The notes beneath the pieces are model-generated. The model searched no databases, was not told the origin of the DNA, and saw only the letters and a program-made list of their open reading frames with translations. Both the position numbers and the translations under genes were made by a program. A stretch of 64,000 bases of DNA from CAZPQK01 sp964588695 (GTDB taxonomy: Bacteria; Krumholzibacteriota; Krumholzibacteriia; WVZY01; JAKEHA01), in assembly GCA_964588695.1 (NCBI GenBank), contig CAZPQK010000002.1:248001-312000 (forward strand), in the 5' to 3' direction. Positions 8,922-17,931 of the stretch are shown in pieces. Within the stretch, counting starts at the first letter, position 1; every line of letters begins with the position of its first letter.

Positions 8922-9731
8922 TCACAAACCCTTCGCGAGGAAACACGTTTCTCCCGCAAACACCCTCGTCGCCTTCCCGATGATCTTCAGCGTCTCACCG
9001 GATAGCTCGACTTCCATGAACCCAGTCCGTGCCGAGGATTGGAAACTTCGCATCCGAGACTTGCCCAGGCGCTCCGACCAGTACGGAGCCAGAAACGTGT
9101 GGGTGCCGCCGGTAACGGGGTCTTCGCTCGAACCACTCCACGGCCAGAAGTACCGCGAGTGGAAGTCGTACTCGTCGGTACCACGTGCGGTAACCACGAC
9201 ACCATTTATTCCATCAACCGATCTGCGCAACTGATCGAAATCGGGTTGCATGTTTCGGACCATGGTGTCGTTCGCCAGCTCCAGTAAAACGATGCCCGTT
9301 TCGGCGTTGAAAACTGCGTTGACTACAGTCGCCACGCCCAACGCCGACAACGTGACTTCGTTGGGTTGGTAAGGTTTCGTCCCGTAAACAGGAAACTGCA
9401 TTTCGATCCCGTCCGAGACCCGAGCCGTGGTAAGGGTGACGCCATTGGCGGTCACGAACCGTGCGGTCTTGCCTGACTCTGCGGGCATGACGGTGTCGGC
9501 GGCGGCGAGCGTCGCATGACCGCAAAGTGGAATCTCCATTTTTGGAGAGAAGTAGCGTATGGAGTACTCGTGCAGGTTGGTGGAAACAACAAACGCCGTC
9601 TCCGACAGATTAAACTCCTGGGCGATCTGTAACATCAGCGTGTCCGGAAGTTCGACGGCGCAAAGACAAACCGCCGCCGGGTTTCCGCGGAACGGCCGAT
9701 CGGTAAACGAGTCAACAACAACAAATTTCAC
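8922..9731 (-). CDS. PhzF-family isomerase-like protein (269 aa)
   Basis: The PhzF family has a diaminopimelate-epimerase-like fold; PhzF itself isomerises trans-2,3-dihydro-3-hydroxyanthranilate in phenazine synthesis, but most members have unknown substrates. Visible motifs are RGNPAAV (about 15-21), the catalytic-glutamate motif NLSETAF (E44), CGHATLAAA in the first half, and DPVTGGTHTF in the second. The start is GTG at 9731, overlapping the stop of the upstream transporter by four bases (GTGA), which indicates translational coupling. No phenazine genes are present, so a phenazine role is not supported. It is the last gene of the rhodanese-EamA-PhzF unit. Confidence 0.9.
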   Translation of the reverse strand: MKFVVVDSFTDRPFRGNPAAVCLCAVELPDTLMLQIAQEFNLSETAFVVSTNLHEYSIRYFSPKMEIPLCGHATLAAADTVMPAESGKTARFVTANGVTLTTARVSDGIEMQFPVYGTKPYQPNEVTLSALGVATVVNAVFNAETGIVLLELANDTMVRNMQPDFDQLRRSVDGINGVVVTARGTDEYDFHSRYFWPWSGSSEDPVTGGTHTFLAPYWSERLGKSRMRSFQSSARTGFMEVELSGETLKIIGKATRVFAGETCFLAKGL

Positions 9732-10648
9732 AGTGCCGCCCCCTTAGCCGGTCGCGTCGACTCGGTTTCGGTACCAATCGGGCGACGGTGACGAACCACA
9801 CTGCCCAGCGCCACTCCGCCAACGGCAATTGCTCCCCCAAGCAACACAATCCCCGGCGGATACTCGGCAAGGACGAATCCTTCCAGGATAATGGCAAGCA
9901 CAGGAACCGCGTATAGCGCACGGGTCGCCTTACCCGCGCCGGTGTTGCGGAGCAACCACGACCAGAGCAAGTAGTTTAACGCACCCGGCCCAACGCCCAG
10001 ATAGACGACCAGCCAGAGACTCGTACGACTTGCACCGCTCACGGCTTCTACAAAACCAAACGCGAACGGCAGCAGAAAGAAAAAACCAAACCAAATAACC
10101 CAAGCGGTTACATCGTACGGAGAGTAGCGCCCCACTAGTGACCGAGTTGCCAGAAAGTAAACGGCTTGAACAGTAGCCGCCAATAGAACAAACAAGACGC
10201 TGAAATCCACTCCGTTGGCTCCGCGTCCCCAAACAATCAGTCCAATACCTACAAACGACAGCATCGTTCCCAGCCAACCTCTCGGGCCAATTCGTTCTCC
10301 CAAAAACAGCATCGCTCCGAGGCCAGTCCAAATTGGAACCGTGTTAACCAGTAAACTGGCTACGCCCGCGCTGACCGTTTGTTGCCCTGTGTTGAGCGCC
10401 CAATTGTACAGCGATACTCCCGACACACCTGCGACAGCCATCCACGCAAGATCGCGAGCGGGCGGCACGATCGGCCGTCGTACGGTTGCCAGCAAACCGA
10501 AAACTGCCGCTGCGGTTGCGAAACGAAGTAACGCGAGCTGCCCCGGAGCAATCTCGCGAACCGCAATTCGAATCGCGAGGAACGCCGACGCCGCAAAAGT
10601 AAGCGCAACCACAAACCCGAGAAGCACTGCCGGGCCGCGCAAACGCAC
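9728..10648 (-). CDS. EamA/DMT-superfamily permease (306 aa)
   Basis: This is an inner-membrane carrier of the drug/metabolite transporter superfamily. Ten hydrophobic segments arranged as two EamA repeats cover residues 5-145 and 150-290. The first repeat has the typical SAFLAIRIAV and APGQLALLRF stretches; the second ends in a glycine-rich helix. The start is GTG at 10648, sharing one base with the TAG of the rhodanese gene (TAGTG), and the stop overlaps phzF. The three genes therefore form one tightly coupled operon. Members export amino acids or metabolites, but the substrate cannot be told from sequence. Confidence 0.9.
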   Translation of the reverse strand: MRLRGPAVLLGFVVALTFAASAFLAIRIAVREIAPGQLALLRFATAAAVFGLLATVRRPIVPPARDLAWMAVAGVSGVSLYNWALNTGQQTVSAGVASLLVNTVPIWTGLGAMLFLGERIGPRGWLGTMLSFVGIGLIVWGRGANGVDFSVLFVLLAATVQAVYFLATRSLVGRYSPYDVTAWVIWFGFFFLLPFAFGFVEAVSGASRTSLWLVVYLGVGPGALNYLLWSWLLRNTGAGKATRALYAVPVLAIILEGFVLAEYPPGIVLLGGAIAVGGVALGSVVRHRRPIGTETESTRPAKGAAL

Positions 10649-11064
10649 TAGTTGTCGCTTCCTGATACGAGTGTAAAACCTTCGTCAACCCAACCGCAGG
10701 TTCCGCCAATCATCTCCTTCACTCGTCGTCCAAGGCGCGCGAGTCGAATAGCACCGCGTGTGGAGCCATTACAATGGGGCCCCGAGCAATACACCACAAA
10801 CAGCGTATCCATTGGGTACTCGGCCAGGCGCCTTTCGGTGAGACCGGAGTGCGGAATATTGATGGCGCCGGGCAAGTGTCCTCGCGAGTAGGAGTCGGGC
10901 GAACGGACGTCTACCAGGACAAACCCGCGATCGTCAAAATCCAGTGTGCTATGAACGTCCCAGCAATCGGTTTCGTGCATCAGCTTGGCTTCGAAATGAG
11001 CCAGCGCAGTCTCGACCGGCTCGGTTGCAACTTCTGCAACCAAATTCTTTGGCGTGATCTTCAT
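10648..11064 (-). CDS. Rhodanese-like domain protein (138 aa)
   Basis: This is a single-domain rhodanese homologue. The conserved VDVRSPDSYSRGHLPGAINI motif is at residues 51-70. The active-site loop is YCSGPHCNGSTRG, with C93 in the catalytic position and a second cysteine, C98, in the loop. The C-terminal MIGGTCGWVDEG is also characteristic. About 35 residues precede the domain. The open frame continues upstream, but AAGGAGGAAAAC directly precedes the ATG at 11064, which fixes the start. It is the first gene of a three-gene minus-strand operon with the EamA and PhzF genes and is divergent from a GlxA-type regulator. The sulfur acceptor is unknown. Confidence 0.92.
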   Translation of the reverse strand: MKITPKNLVAEVATEPVETALAHFEAKLMHETDCWDVHSTLDFDDRGFVLVDVRSPDSYSRGHLPGAINIPHSGLTERRLAEYPMDTLFVVYCSGPHCNGSTRGAIRLARLGRRVKEMIGGTCGWVDEGFTLVSGSDN

Positions 11065-11130
11065 GTTTTCCTCCTTGCGGGTGATGGATAACGTTGAAGG
11101 TATGATCGCCGCTGGCGTGCGAATTCTCAA

Positions 11131-11159
11131 TTGGCAGAAACGCCAAATATACATATAAT
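11131..11159 (+). promoter_or_regulatory. Strong sigma-70-type promoter giving a probable leaderless mRNA
   Basis: TTGGCA (11131-11136), a 17-base spacer and a perfect TATAAT (11154-11159) lie directly before the regulator gene. The predicted +1 falls at or next to the A of its ATG at 11166, and no Shine-Dalgarno is seen. TTGGC/GCCAA (11131-11135 with 11142-11146) forms an inverted repeat over the -35 box, a candidate operator. Confidence 0.7.
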
Positions 11160-11165
11160 ACTGCC

Positions 11166-12149
11166 ATGAAGCGTGACCCCCTAAACGTCGTAACGGTCGT
11201 CTACGATGGCCTCAGTACTTTCGAATTTGGAATCGCCGTGGAGCTGTTTGGAGTGCGGCGCACCAACGTCGATCCGTGGTACAGGATGCGCGTGGCGAGC
11301 GCAGAAGCGGGCAGACTTCGGGCCACCGGCGGTATAGCGATTGATGCGCCCTATACCCTGAAAGCTTTGGACACTGCGGGTACGATTGTGATCCCGGGTT
11401 GGCGAAGTGTGTACGACCCGGCGACCGGCGTGCGAACTGTGGGCAACGACGCACCTCCGCTTTTGCTTCGTAAACTTCGGCGGGCATACGATGACGGTGC
11501 CCGTATCTTGTCGGTGTGCTCTGGCGTTTTTGTGTTGGCTGCTGCCGGTCTGCTAGACGGGCGACGAGCGACGACACACTGGAAGTACGCGGCGCCGCTC
11601 ATGGAAAGATATCCGGACATTACCGTTGATCCGGACGTGCTTTTTATTGATGAAGGACAAGTTATCACATCGGCGGGCAGCGCGGCCGGCATTGACATGG
11701 GGCTGCATCTGGTGCGTCGCGATTTCGGAGCCACAATTGCAAACGAAGTAGCGCGCCATATGGTGGTTCCGCCAAATCGGGACGGCGGGCAAAAGCAGTT
11801 CGTCGAAGCGCCGATGGGAATCGTCGAGGGCGACCATCAACTCGCTGAAACACTCGATCGACTTCGCGCAAGTCTCACCGCCGTGCACACTGTGGACACG
11901 ATGGCGCGGGACGCAAACATGTCGCCACGCACCTTCGCACGGCGTTTTGGCGAGGTTACGGGGACGACACCGCATCGCTGGCTGCAAAACGAGCGCGTGC
12001 GACGGGTGCAAGAGTTGTTGGAAAACACACAACTGTCGCTCTCGGAGATCGCGTCACAGAGTGGATTTGGCGACGTGCAAACGCTTCGGGTTCACTTTCG
12101 GCGAGTTGTGGGAACATCACCGACTGGCTACCGCAAGAGCTTCCGCTAG
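11166..12149 (+). CDS. GlxA/FtrA-type AraC-family transcriptional regulator (327 aa)
   Basis: Residues 1-190 form a DJ-1/PfpI-like sensor domain, including the nucleophile-elbow region SVCSGVFVLAAAGLLDG and the conserved RATTHW. Residues 220-325 form an AraC double helix-turn-helix (MSPRTFARRF; LSEIASQSGFGDVQTLRVHF; VVGTSPTGYR). The cysteine in the elbow is retained. The ATG at 11166 lies seven bases after a consensus -10 with no ribosome site, so translation is probably leaderless. It is divergent from the rhodanese-EamA-PhzF operon, which it likely controls. It converges on asnS with only seven bases between stop codons. The ligand is unknown. Confidence 0.93.
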   Translation: MKRDPLNVVTVVYDGLSTFEFGIAVELFGVRRTNVDPWYRMRVASAEAGRLRATGGIAIDAPYTLKALDTAGTIVIPGWRSVYDPATGVRTVGNDAPPLLLRKLRRAYDDGARILSVCSGVFVLAAAGLLDGRRATTHWKYAAPLMERYPDITVDPDVLFIDEGQVITSAGSAAGIDMGLHLVRRDFGATIANEVARHMVVPPNRDGGQKQFVEAPMGIVEGDHQLAETLDRLRASLTAVHTVDTMARDANMSPRTFARRFGEVTGTTPHRWLQNERVRRVQELLENTQLSLSEIASQSGFGDVQTLRVHFRRVVGTSPTGYRKSFR

Positions 12150-12156
12150 GTCTGAG

Positions 12157-13455
12157 CTAGGGATTCAATCGGTGAATCATCCTCGGGAATGGAATCGCCT
12201 CACGCAAATGACTCAGGCCGCACAGATACGAAACTGTACGCTCTAGCCCCATGCCAAAACCCGAGTGCGGCACCGTACCGAACTTGCGCAAGTCGCGATA
12301 CCACTCGAAGGCTTCCATCGGCAAGTCGTGCTCTTTGATGCGCGCTTCGAGTAGCGCGAGGTCGCTGATCCGCTCGCTGCCGCCAATCACCTCGCCGTAT
12401 CCTTCGGGCGCGAGTACGTCCACGGAAAGACTCAAACTCGGGTCCGATGGATCCGGTTCCATGTAGAACGCTTTAATCGCTGTTGGAAAGTGGTGAACCA
12501 GGACTGGCTTGTTGTGCGCCTCGGTCAACACCGTCTCGTCGGTGCCGCCAAAGTCGTTGCCGTGCTCGAACTCCAGACCCTTATCACGCAAGAACTGGGA
12601 TGCATCGTTGTAGTGCATTCGCACAAACGGGCGCTTAACCGCTTCTAGTTTGGAGACATCGCGTTCGAGCACTTTTTGCAAATCGTCACCACAGCGCTCA
12701 ACCACGGTTTGTACGATGTGCTCGAAGAATTCTTCGCACAAGTCCATTAACCCGTCGAGCTTTAGGAACGCAACTTCGGGCTCTACCATCCAGAACTCGG
12801 TAAGATGTCGCCGCGTCTTTGACTTCTCCGCGCGAAACGTCGGCCCAAAACAGTACACTTTTCCGAACGCAGCCATATTGGCTTCGTTATAAAGCTGGCC
12901 ACTTTGCGACAGGTACGCCTTGTCGCCAAAATACTCGGTTTCGAACAGCGTGCTGGTTCCCTCGCACGCGTTCGGCGTCAGAATGGGGTTGTCGAGGTTC
13001 AGGAAACCGGCATCGTCGAGAAAGCCGCGAATCGCACGGATTGTTTCGTGGCGAACACGCATGATCACGTGTTGCTTTCGCGAGCGCAACCACAGGTGGC
13101 GATTGTCGAGCAAAAAGCTGGAACCATGTTCTTTGGGAGTAATCGGAAACCCTTCGGTGGCCGTCAACAGGTTAACGCCCTGAAGGGTTAACTCGACACC
13201 GCCCGGCGAACGTTCGTCTTCGCGTACGGTACCGCGAATCTCAATCGTCGACTCCTGACCGAGACCGGTTAACGTGGCGAAGTCTTCCTCGGACACGTCA
13301 GTCTTGGACGCGACGGCTTGCAGGTATCCGGAACCGTCGCGAAAAATCAGAAATCGAATCTTCCCGCTCTTGCGAAGATTATGCACCCAGCCACGCAGGG
13401 AAACTTCTTCGCCGACGTGTTTTTTGAGATCAGATATATAAACGTACTTGTCCAT
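12157..13455 (-). CDS. asnS: Asparaginyl-tRNA synthetase (432 aa)
   Basis: This class IIb synthetase charges tRNA-Asn with asparagine. An N-terminal OB-fold anticodon-binding domain covers about residues 1-110 (EVSLRGWVHNLRKSGK). In the catalytic domain, motif 2 is CFGPTFRAEKSKTRRHLTEF and motif 3 is FGMGLERTVSYLCG. The sequence fits AsnRS rather than AspRS because it is short, without the GAD insertion domain of bacterial AspRS, and has WMVEPEVAF after motif 2. Length is normal (430-465). The ATG at 13455 is preferred over the adjoining GTG at 13458. It lies 15 bases downstream of the ktrA-like stop. Confidence 0.95.
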   Translation of the reverse strand: MDKYVYISDLKKHVGEEVSLRGWVHNLRKSGKIRFLIFRDGSGYLQAVASKTDVSEEDFATLTGLGQESTIEIRGTVREDERSPGGVELTLQGVNLLTATEGFPITPKEHGSSFLLDNRHLWLRSRKQHVIMRVRHETIRAIRGFLDDAGFLNLDNPILTPNACEGTSTLFETEYFGDKAYLSQSGQLYNEANMAAFGKVYCFGPTFRAEKSKTRRHLTEFWMVEPEVAFLKLDGLMDLCEEFFEHIVQTVVERCGDDLQKVLERDVSKLEAVKRPFVRMHYNDASQFLRDKGLEFEHGNDFGGTDETVLTEAHNKPVLVHHFPTAIKAFYMEPDPSDPSLSLSVDVLAPEGYGEVIGGSERISDLALLEARIKEHDLPMEAFEWYRDLRKFGTVPHSGFGMGLERTVSYLCGLSHLREAIPFPRMIHRLNP

Positions 13456-13470
13456 CACTTCGCGAGCTTT

Positions 13471-14145
13471 CTAGCTTCCAAATTTGTCGATGTCTTGTTC
13501 TTTACCGACGATGCCCAACACATCGCCTTTCTCGAGCACGACGTCACCGCCAGGAATGGCGATTGACGCAGTCGTGACTTCTTTGGTTTCGTCGTCGACA
13601 ACTTTGCGCTTTATGACGACGATATCAATCAAATACTTACCCCTAATCTGCGCTTCGGCCAGAGTCTTGCCGGCATAGCGTTCGGGCAGTGGGAATTGCT
13701 TAACGACAAAGCCTTCGGGGAGTTCCAAGAAGTCAACAATCTCGGCAGTGACCAGGCTTTTCGCCAGACGTTTGGCAATGTCTTCTTCGGGCGACAACAC
13801 TCGCGTTGCTCCAACCCGCCGAAGTATCCGTCGCTGCTGATCGTTGTAACTGCGAGTAATGATCTCCGGCACGCCCATTTCCGAAGCGATACTGGTTACC
13901 AGCACGTTTGATTCGAAGTCTTCCCCGATCCCAACGACAACAACGTCGACGTCACGCACGCCATGCTGTTCCAGCACATCCTGGTTGCGCACATCCGCCG
14001 CTACCGCCAGGGTGACGTCGTTTTGAATTTTGTCGATGGTTTCGCGATCGCGCTCGATGGCGATCACTTCGGCGCCCAGGTTGTACAACTCACCTGCGAT
14101 GGTCTTGCCAAACCGCCCGAGCCCAAGGATAGCAATCTTTTTCAT
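13471..14145 (-). CDS. ktrA: KtrA/TrkA-type RCK potassium-uptake regulator (224 aa)
   Basis: This is the cytosolic nucleotide-gated ring subunit that controls a K+ translocating membrane subunit. An RCK_N Rossmann domain covers residues 1-125, with GLGRFG (8-13) and the acidic ERD at the end of strand 2, which selects the nucleotide. A linker (SPEEDIAKRLA) and an RCK_C domain at about 145-220 follow. Length matches KtrA (about 220) rather than the two-domain TrkA (about 450). The ATG at 14145 overlaps the stop of the membrane subunit by four bases, so the subunits are translationally coupled. Confidence 0.94.
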   Translation of the reverse strand: MKKIAILGLGRFGKTIAGELYNLGAEVIAIERDRETIDKIQNDVTLAVAADVRNQDVLEQHGVRDVDVVVVGIGEDFESNVLVTSIASEMGVPEIITRSYNDQQRRILRRVGATRVLSPEEDIAKRLAKSLVTAEIVDFLELPEGFVVKQFPLPERYAGKTLAEAQIRGKYLIDIVVIKRKVVDDETKEVTTASIAIPGGDVVLEKGDVLGIVGKEQDIDKFGS

Positions 14146-15818
14146 CCTACCATTACCCGTTCAACCGGATACGCATAGGCCCGTTGGCGAATGCGTTCGG
14201 TAACTGCCAGTGCAATCGTCAACGGACCGACCCGGCCAAACAACATAAGCACCGAAACGATAACTTTGCTGACCCCACCCAACTCCGAAGTGACACCCAT
14301 ACTAAGCCCTACGGTGCCAAAAGCCGAGACGGTTTCAAACAACAGTTGGTCGAACGGTGCCGACTCCAGCGCCAATAGTAGCACAAAGCAAATTGCGACC
14401 GCAAAAACCGACAGCGAGCTCACTACGAACGCTTCTCTCACCGTCTCCGGCGGCATTGCCCGTTTTCCAATGTCGGTCTCCGCCCGCCCTCGCAACATAC
14501 CCCACACGGTCGCTCCCAACACAACCATTGTCGTCACCTTGATACCCCCGGCGGTCGACCCCGGGGCGCCGCCAACGAACATCAATAGCATCGACACGAA
14601 CAGTGCGACTTCGGGGAGATCACCCTGCGAAACGGTATTGAATCCAGCCGTGCGCGTGGTAACACTCTGGAAGAGCGCATCCATTGGCCCCAACCCTGCC
14701 GCCGCAAAAACGATTGCGCCGCCGACGATCAAAGCGAACGACGCCGTCAGCACCAGGCGAGTTTGCAGCCGCAAGCGCAGACGACCACGCCGACGAGTTC
14801 CACGAACCCGGTTGCGAAGTATGCGGAGAATGTCTTCGTGTACGACAAACCCAAGTCCGCCAACGAACACTAACACCATTACCGTTAGTCCAAGCCACCA
14901 GTTCCCCATCGACCCTTCCAGACTATTCGGGTAGAGACTGAAACCGGCGTTACAGAACGCCGAAATAGAATGAAACACGGCGTTGAACACTCGGTCGCCA
15001 AACGCTAGCTGGTCCGCCGGAAACTGGAAGTACATCGTCGCTGCGCCCGCGAGTTCAACCACGAGCGTGGTCAGAACAATCGAGCCAATAAAACGCGACA
15101 GATGGTTCATGAACTTAACGTCCATTACTTCGCCGATCATTACTCTCTCTTTAATGGAGAGCCCCTCGCCCAACAACATGCCAAAGAACGCGGTAAAGGT
15201 GACAATACCCAGGCCACCAATTTGAATGAGTAGTAGCAAGAACACCTGGCCGGTGCGGCTAAGGACGGTCGACACATCGACCGGCGACAAGCCGGTCACG
15301 CATGACGCCGAGGTCGAAAGAAAGAAGGCGTCGATGAGGCTTAGCGAACCATCGGGCGGAGTTGCTCGTGGCAACGACAACAACACCGTGCCGATCAGAA
15401 TCAACGCCACGAACGCAGCCACTAGCACCTGAGTAGTCCGAAATCCCGATGTGGCAAGGTGACGAGTGATGCGCTTTGAGTGAAATACCAGATTGAACAC
15501 GATGTACCACTGCAGGAGCAGAACGTACAAGCGGGTCAGCGAGCGAATATTGAATCGCTCCAGCAGCGCGACGTGATCGGGATTCTCGCCAAAGATGTAA
15601 CGCGCCAGCAGTAGTTGCAGCCCGAACACGGCGAACAAGATTATCAACGGTAGCGATGTGGTAACCGCGCGACGCGTGTTGGGCGACCCGATAATCTGGA
15701 TCGCAATCTCCAACAGAAACATGGCGACAATCGCCAGGTTGATGACGCCGACAACGTACTCCTGCTCGGGGGTGAGATAGAAACCGTATTGCGCTACCAG
15801 GGTGGACAGCGCCAGCAC
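14142..15818 (-). CDS. ktrB: KtrB/TrkH-type potassium transporter, membrane subunit (at least 558 aa)
   Basis: This protein translocates K+ (with Na+ or H+) through a pore of four M1-P-M2 repeats. The four filter glycines are visible in SCVTGL, FCNAGFSL, TRTAGFN and FGTVGLS, and GAPGSTAGG follows the third repeat. About 120 extra N-terminal residues contain three or four hydrophobic segments not found in short KtrB proteins. GTG at 15818 is the first ordinary start, but the frame stays open upstream with a basic stretch (NRTTATQRISR) that resembles a cytosolic N-terminus. GAGGA at 15882-15886 sits six bases before an ATA codon (15875), so the true start may be non-canonical. A weak hairpin with a four-U tail lies at about 15903-15930. 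Confidence 0.92.
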   Translation of the reverse strand: MLALSTLVAQYGFYLTPEQEYVVGVINLAIVAMFLLEIAIQIIGSPNTRRAVTTSLPLIILFAVFGLQLLLARYIFGENPDHVALLERFNIRSLTRLYVLLLQWYIVFNLVFHSKRITRHLATSGFRTTQVLVAAFVALILIGTVLLSLPRATPPDGSLSLIDAFFLSTSASCVTGLSPVDVSTVLSRTGQVFLLLLIQIGGLGIVTFTAFFGMLLGEGLSIKERVMIGEVMDVKFMNHLSRFIGSIVLTTLVVELAGAATMYFQFPADQLAFGDRVFNAVFHSISAFCNAGFSLYPNSLEGSMGNWWLGLTVMVLVFVGGLGFVVHEDILRILRNRVRGTRRRGRLRLRLQTRLVLTASFALIVGGAIVFAAAGLGPMDALFQSVTTRTAGFNTVSQGDLPEVALFVSMLLMFVGGAPGSTAGGIKVTTMVVLGATVWGMLRGRAETDIGKRAMPPETVREAFVVSSLSVFAVAICFVLLLALESAPFDQLLFETVSAFGTVGLSMGVTSELGGVSKVIVSVLMLFGRVGPLTIALAVTERIRQRAYAYPVERVMVG

Positions 15819-16056
15819 TCCCGCAATGAGGATGATAGTGCGGCTGATTCGTTGGGTTGCTGTGGTGCGGTTTATGGCGATTCCTCGACGCTCAAACTGG
15901 GGTCAAAACCGGGCTAAAACTGCCCCGGTTATACCACGCACGTTTCCGCCGTCATAGGCACAGTTTTTGCCGTTCCGGCTCTGTCTAGAGCCCTAAGTAT
16001 CGCAAAAACCGCCTAATTGGCTAGGATTCGACCTTCTGGAAAGGCACGGCCTCCGG

Positions 16057-17919
16057 TTGAGAACCGTCCACTTGTACAAGCTTGCAATCTGCACGTTGTT
16101 AGCGTGCCTCGCGCTCTCGCCCGCCTCGGCGTCTGTCGAGCTGGATGAGGAAAATGTTGCCGCGTTTGACGCGGCACAACTGGCGAGTGGTGCTACTGCG
16201 CTTCCCGTCGGTGCCCAGGTGTGGTACCGCGAAGGGGTCACTGCCTACAACGCACGCAACTTTGATCGCGCTGAAGATTGCCTGTCGCGCGCGATGCAAC
16301 TGAACCCATCGCTCCCCGATGCCTACTACACCATGGCAAAAGTCAAGGTGCGCCGTTTTAACCCGGACGCGCTCTACTACGCCGTCCTGGGACTCAAGGC
16401 CAACTTGCGCGCGTTTCAAGCCCAGCAAGTTCTCGCCTACAACCTTTTTGCGATGATTCTGTTGACTCTGGTCCTAACGACGACAATCGTTGCCGTTGCC
16501 ATCGCGCTGCGCTACCTTCCGTTCGTTGCTTTTGGAATTTCTGATCTGCTTCGAGTTCGCTTCAACGCGGCGGCGCCAAAGCTAACCGCGTACCTGTTAG
16601 TGATCGCTCCGTTTCTAATCTACCCAAGCATTGTGACCGCGCTCGCGATTCTGGTAGTCGTCGCCTGGGGATTCATGCACAAGCGTGAGCGATTCGCGGT
16701 GAGCATGCTGCTGGTCCCGATCATTACCGTTGGTTTTACTGCTCCACAACTGAAGTTGCTTAACGTGTTGGGCAACCCGACTTCGGCAACATCACAAATC
16801 GATCGCGCGATGACATCGACGGGCAACATCTCGCAGATTCGCAAACTCGAGCAAGTTAACATTCCCGAAGTCGAAGCCGAAAAGCAAGTCGCGCTGGGCA
16901 TGCTGCACTCGCGGCTGGGTAACTACGACGCCGCAACCAACCACTATCTGGCTTCGATTCGAGCCAAGCCCGACAACTCGGTTGCCTACATTAATCTCGG
17001 CAACATGTTCTACGACCTCGGCGCGTACGAAAAGGCGCTGGAGGGTTACCGCAAGGCTGAGCAAATCGACCCTGTCGACCCGGTGGGTCAGTACAACCTG
17101 GCACAGGCGTTTATTAAAACTCTGTTGATGGCGGAGTCAACCAAGGCCCTTCGCGCGGCACGCTCTTTGGGTATCGAAGACGTTACCGCATTGTTTTCGG
17201 CTCCGCTGGTTGCACAGATGGCGGTTTATCCGCGCGGCTACACGGCCTCGGACATGTGGCGTATAGCCCTGGCCGAAGCGCCGTCGGCTTCGCCGGTATT
17301 GTTGGGGGGCATGCTGCAGCCGGTCATGCGCATGCCTGCGCAAACTGCCGCGATTATTCTTTTGGCGTCGATGTTGTTGTCGTTAGTCCTAATGAAAGTG
17401 TTACCCAAACGATTTCTGGCTTTCCAATGCGCCAACTGTGGCGCAATAACATCGGAACGAACCTGCAATCAGGATCACGGCATGCTGATTTGCTACTCAT
17501 GCGCAACCACCGTGGCCGGTGTCTCTTCGGATCGGGTCTTGGAAGCGTTGCTTCGACAGCGACGCCACGGCGTTCTAGTGAAACGTCGCCGGGCAGCACG
17601 CTGGCAAACCAACTGGCTGCCGGGCGTACGCGCGGCCGTGTACGGAAAACTCGGTCGCGGCATCACCCTGGCGGCGTTGTTTTCGGTGTCGTTGCTGCAA
17701 CTGTGGTCGCGTGGCTACCTGGTGAAAGATTGGCAGATGATTAACACGCCGACACCGTGGTGGCAGTGGGTGCTGCCCGCGCTGGGCATCATTTTGTCGT
17801 ACTTGTGGTCGTTTGCCGCCAAACCGATCAAAGAAGTCCGTAACCAACGCAAACCAAACGCAAAGCTGCGCCGCCAACAGGCACAGCGTTCGGCAGAAGC
17901 TCATCGGGCATCTGCCTAA
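16057..17919 (+). CDS. TPR and zinc-ribbon multi-pass membrane protein (about 620 aa)
   Basis: I do not recognise a named family. In order: a signal-peptide-like helix (about 1-25); a TPR pair (about 50-110); hydrophobic segments around residues 130-240; a second TPR array (about 275-355, e.g. GAYEKALEGYRKAEQI); a helix at about 430; a zinc-ribbon-like segment with CANCGA and CYSCA plus further Cys and His; a basic stretch (VKRRRAAR); and two more hydrophobic segments. The start is a TTG at 16057 with a weak GGAAAGG site about 12 bases upstream, so the exact N-terminus is uncertain. It precedes the PATAN gene by 12 bases, a probable operon. A role in surface or motility regulation is inference from that neighbour. 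Confidence 0.75.
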   Translation: MRTVHLYKLAICTLLACLALSPASASVELDEENVAAFDAAQLASGATALPVGAQVWYREGVTAYNARNFDRAEDCLSRAMQLNPSLPDAYYTMAKVKVRRFNPDALYYAVLGLKANLRAFQAQQVLAYNLFAMILLTLVLTTTIVAVAIALRYLPFVAFGISDLLRVRFNAAAPKLTAYLLVIAPFLIYPSIVTALAILVVVAWGFMHKRERFAVSMLLVPIITVGFTAPQLKLLNVLGNPTSATSQIDRAMTSTGNISQIRKLEQVNIPEVEAEKQVALGMLHSRLGNYDAATNHYLASIRAKPDNSVAYINLGNMFYDLGAYEKALEGYRKAEQIDPVDPVGQYNLAQAFIKTLLMAESTKALRAARSLGIEDVTALFSAPLVAQMAVYPRGYTASDMWRIALAEAPSASPVLLGGMLQPVMRMPAQTAAIILLASMLLSLVLMKVLPKRFLAFQCANCGAITSERTCNQDHGMLICYSCATTVAGVSSDRVLEALLRQRRHGVLVKRRRAARWQTNWLPGVRAAVYGKLGRGITLAALFSVSLLQLWSRGYLVKDWQMINTPTPWWQWVLPALGIILSYLWSFAAKPIKEVRNQRKPNAKLRRQQAQRSAEAHRASA

Positions 17920-17931
17920 CGGAGAAGGTTC

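Noticed and set aside
8922..9731. Phenazine biosynthesis cluster.
   Set aside because: Only a PhzF-family member is present; phzA-E and phzG are absent, and the family is broad.
11131..11146. TTGGC/GCCAA repeat considered as an attachment or recombination site.
   Set aside because: It is short, coincides with the -35 box, and is better explained as an operator; no integrase or repeat partner is present.
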